A stretch of 64,000 bases of DNA from assembly GCA_027488935.1 (NCBI GenBank), contig JAIYAP010000038.1:97306-161305 (forward strand), in the 5' to 3' direction. The position numbers were made by a program, and so were the translations under genes. The notes beneath the pieces are model-generated. The model did no database searches. It had not been told where the DNA came from and saw only the letters and a program-made list of their open reading frames with translations. Origin of the DNA: Saprospiraceae bacterium. GTDB lineage: Bacteria; Bacteroidota; Bacteroidia; Chitinophagales; Saprospiraceae. Positions 61,992-64,000 of this stretch are shown here, one piece after another. Every line of letters starts with the position of its first letter. The first letter of the stretch is position 1.

Positions 61992-62041
61992 AGTGAATCG
62001 TTTGATTAATTATTAGTGGTTAAGGGGCAATTTTGCGGCGG

Positions 62042-62071
62042 CAAAGATAGCCCGCATGTCGAAGGTACAAA
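62042..62071 (-). promoter_or_regulatory. Promoter of accD (TTTG-N18-TATCTTTG)
   Basis: On the minus strand, -33 TTTG (plus 62068-62071) and an exact -7 TATCTTTG (62042-62049) are separated by 18 bases, 50 bases before the accD start. This is one of the best-formed promoters in the window. Confidence 0.7.
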
Positions 62072-62178
62072 GATTTTTTTAACACAAAGCAAAACGGATA
62101 AAGGATGGCGAATTCTTTAGATTGATTATTTTGACAAAATGAATGCAAAAAATCGCGGCACACATCCAATTCCCGGCA

Positions 62179-62186
62179 TACCTTTG
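62179..62186 (+). promoter_or_regulatory. -7 box TACCTTTG for ccmB and the CcmC-like gene
   Basis: Exact -7 consensus 13 bases before the ccmB start codon; the leader would be very short. No TTTG is seen at -33. Confidence 0.5.
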
Positions 62187-62199
62187 ACGCGCTATATAT

Positions 62200-62856
62200 A
62201 TGAATTTAAAACGTTTGCTTCTGTTATTGCATAAGGAATTTCTGTTGGAGTTCCGCCAACGCTATGCCATCAGTGGCATTGTGTTGTATGTGCTTAGTAT
62301 GGTGTTTGTGGTATATATCTCGAGCGTAAAGGTACAGGCCCAGGTTTGGAATATTTTATTTTGGCTCATCGTGTTGTTTGCTTCCATCAATGCGGTGGTA
62401 AAAAGTTTTGTACAGGAAAGTGGTGCCCGACAATTGTACTACTATCAACTTACCGATCCGGTATCGCTTATTTTGGCCAAGATTTTGTACAACACCTTAT
62501 TATTATTGGTGTTGAGTTTGCTGGCTTTTGCTTCCTATAGTTTGGTGGCGGGCAATCCGGTGAAAGATCCTTCTTTGTTTGCCCTGGTTTTGTTTTTGGG
62601 AAGTTTTGGGTTTTCAATTGCCTTTACCTTTATTTCTTCCATTGCGGCGCGGGCCAATCAGTCGGCTACTTTGATGGCGATTTTGAGTTTTCCGGTTATT
62701 TTGCCGATATTGCTTACCCTGGTACGGCTGTCGGCCATCGCGTTGCGGCTCATTCAAGATACTTCTTACCAACGCGACATCGTAAATCTGTTGGCCATCG
62801 ACACCATATTAATCACCTTGACATTCGTTCTGTTTCCATATATCTGGAAAGACTAA
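62200..62856 (+). CDS. ccmB: Heme exporter protein CcmB
   Basis: Membrane subunit of the CcmAB transporter used in system I cytochrome c maturation; 218 residues with about six transmembrane helices. The N-terminus LLHKEFLLEFRQRYAISGI is the family start and VVKSFVQESGARQLYYYQL follows the second helix. The gene is followed after 21 bases by a CcmC-like gene, so both belong to one transcript. CcmA and CcmE are not in view and may be further along. Confidence 0.9.
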   Translation: MNLKRLLLLLHKEFLLEFRQRYAISGIVLYVLSMVFVVYISSVKVQAQVWNILFWLIVLFASINAVVKSFVQESGARQLYYYQLTDPVSLILAKILYNTLLLLVLSLLAFASYSLVAGNPVKDPSLFALVLFLGSFGFSIAFTFISSIAARANQSATLMAILSFPVILPILLTLVRLSAIALRLIQDTSYQRDIVNLLAIDTILITLTFVLFPYIWKD

Positions 62857-62877
62857 TAAAATCAAAATTGCAAAACC

Positions 62878-63930
62878 ATGTGGTGGAAAGCACTTTCTGT
62901 AGTTTTAGTTGTTTATTCCCTGCTTGCGGGCATGCTGGCTCCCTTAAAACCGGGCATCACGCGCACGCTTCCCGAAACCGCCAAATCGGGTCAACTAATA
63001 AAAATACAAGTTTTTGGCTACAACAGTTTTTACACGCGCAGCGCAGCCAACGAACTTCGGCTATGGCTCGAATATGATTCCTTGCACGCTTTGGTGGGTC
63101 GCGATCTTAAAATATTGAGCGATACCAGCCTTGAAGCCGTATTTACTTTTCCAGCCGATTTGCCCAATGCAACTGCATCGGTGCGCCTCAACGCCATCCT
63201 TGACCATCCGAAAGATGGCGTTTCCTTGTTGCCCGGCGCTTTGGAGTTGGTGAAAAGCACCGATACCATGGCAGTTGCAGGGACCAGCAGCTGGAGCAGC
63301 GACCCGGTGGCAAATTTGCATGTAATCAAAGATTTTACCTTCCCTTATCGCAACGTCATCTATGAAAGCATCCGGAACACCTATTACCATGTGCCGATGT
63401 GGTTCGCTTTGATGTTCCTTTTTTTAGCCTCTGTCATCTCCAGTGCCCGGTATTTGCGCAACCCTACTCTCGAAAATGATCGACGCGCATCGGCGTATGC
63501 TGAAACTGGCCTGTTTTTTGGTTTAATGGGCCTTGTAACTGGCATGTTATGGGCGCATTACGCCTGGGGACGTGCCTGGAGCAATGACATCAAGCAGTTG
63601 ATGACGGCAGTGGCCTTGTTGATCTATTTTGCGTATTTTATCCTGCGCCGTTCGTTCGATGAGCCTGAAAAAGGTGCACGCCTGGCAGCAGTGTACAATA
63701 TTTTTGCGTTTGCATCCCTGATTCCATTGCTGTACATCGTTCCGCGCATGTTTGCAAGCCTGCATCCAGGCGCGACGGGCAATCCGGCATTCGGCAGTCA
63801 GGATTTGGACAACACGATGCGCCTGGTTTTTTATCCCGCTATCATCGGCTGGACCTTACTCGGTTTCTGGATGGCGCAGTTGCGGATCCGGTATCAGCGG
63901 CTGGAGGATCGGGCGATGGACTTAGAGTGA
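62878..63930 (+). CDS. CcmC/CcsA-like cytochrome c assembly protein with periplasmic insert
   Basis: Heme-handling membrane protein of 350 residues. A first helix (5-24) is followed by an extra soluble domain of about 130 residues (27-160) that is not part of ordinary CcmC and has beta-strand patterns. The CcmC-like membrane core then starts: a heme-ligand His region NTYYHVPMWFALMF, the tryptophan-rich signature WGRAWSNDIK at 230-237 (a variant of WGxxWxWD with Asn at one Trp position) and a second His in ASLHPGATGN. CcmC normally loads heme onto CcmE. The stop codon is the first unit of a 7-bp tandem repeat. Confidence 0.85.
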   Translation: MWWKALSVVLVVYSLLAGMLAPLKPGITRTLPETAKSGQLIKIQVFGYNSFYTRSAANELRLWLEYDSLHALVGRDLKILSDTSLEAVFTFPADLPNATASVRLNAILDHPKDGVSLLPGALELVKSTDTMAVAGTSSWSSDPVANLHVIKDFTFPYRNVIYESIRNTYYHVPMWFALMFLFLASVISSARYLRNPTLENDRRASAYAETGLFFGLMGLVTGMLWAHYAWGRAWSNDIKQLMTAVALLIYFAYFILRRSFDEPEKGARLAAVYNIFAFASLIPLLYIVPRMFASLHPGATGNPAFGSQDLDNTMRLVFYPAIIGWTLLGFWMAQLRIRYQRLEDRAMDLE

Positions 63931-64000
63931 TGAGTGATGAGTGATGAGTGATGAGTGATGAGTGATGAGTGATGAGTGATGAGTGATGAGTGATGAGTGA
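63927..64000 (+). repeat. GTGATGA tandem repeat, more than ten copies, running out of the window
   Basis: From 63927 to the last base the sequence is an uninterrupted repetition of the 7-mer GTGATGA (10 full units and a partial one). The first unit contains the stop codon of the CcmC-like gene. Its period is not a multiple of three, and each unit holds two overlapping TGA triplets, so all frames are closed within it. The true length is unknown because the window ends. Confidence 0.95.

Noticed and set aside
63927..64000. Possible CRISPR or integron-like array at the window end.
   Set aside because: It is a simple 7-bp tandem repeat without spacers.
1..64000. tRNA, rRNA, riboswitch or origin of replication.
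   Set aside because: No cloverleaf, rRNA segment, known riboswitch core or DnaA-box cluster was recognised by eye; a covariance-model scan would be decisive.

Overview
The window is a 64 kb stretch of a Bacteroidota chromosome. The evidence is: a C-terminal sorting domain of the type IX secretion / gliding-motility family on a 1,984-residue surface protein; many exact TAnnTTTG -7 boxes (the Bacteroidota sigma-A consensus) in front of genes; LytS/LytTR-type signalling; a TamB-like giant; BshB1 (bacillithiol); a Bacteroidota-type arginine decarboxylase; and tandem 8-mer intergenic repeats. The style (SWIM/MoxR/VWA cluster, very large CHU_C protein, BH4-type pterin genes) resembles Saprospiria, but this is inference. 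No rRNA, tRNA, CRISPR array or intact transposon was seen, and no gene-free stretch exceeds 300 bases.

Layout. 0-8 kb: tail of dusB, a tRNA nucleotidyltransferase, a LytTR regulator/histidine kinase pair (minus strand), a PTPS-folE pterin pair, a membrane protein and a lipoprotein-like protein. 8-13.4 kb: a 1,018-residue alanine-rich coiled-coil protein, a terminator, a striking 97-bp nested palindrome, then a PLP enzyme with CBS domains and plsC (minus). 13.4-26 kb: a giant T9SS cargo, a coiled-coil membrane protein, a TamB-like protein and an Rrf2 regulator. 26-38 kb: a DUF4143-type ATPase, VOC protein, speA, bshB1, a tdk-purH-nth minus-strand group, a FAD oxidoreductase, two esterases, a small secreted protein and a DUF1573 protein. 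38-44 kb: miaB, two tandem paralogous secreted proteins and a receiverless sigma-54 activator, then a TlpA-like thioredoxin protein.

44.3-51.9 kb is the most interesting block: five minus-strand genes, overlapping or nearly abutting, in the order SWIM zinc-finger protein, DUF5691-like protein, MoxR AAA+ ATPase, DUF5682-like protein, VWA protein. Its single upstream region has a good Bacteroidota promoter and a 10-bp inverted repeat bracketing promoter and start codon. This looks like a co-translated ATPase/VWA machine of unknown function, related in content to the uncharacterised E. coli yehL/M/P/Q genes (from memory). Next to it lies a more A+T-rich accessory segment (52-55 kb) with an Rpn-type nuclease and a WG-repeat protein.

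55-64 kb: a serine hydrolase with a C-terminal TPR-like part, a small DUF4440-like protein, an MDR oxidoreductase, an ACP phosphodiesterase-like protein, ychF, a HAD phosphatase, accD, ccmB and a CcmC-like protein. The window ends inside a 7-bp tandem repeat that begins in the stop codon of the CcmC-like gene.
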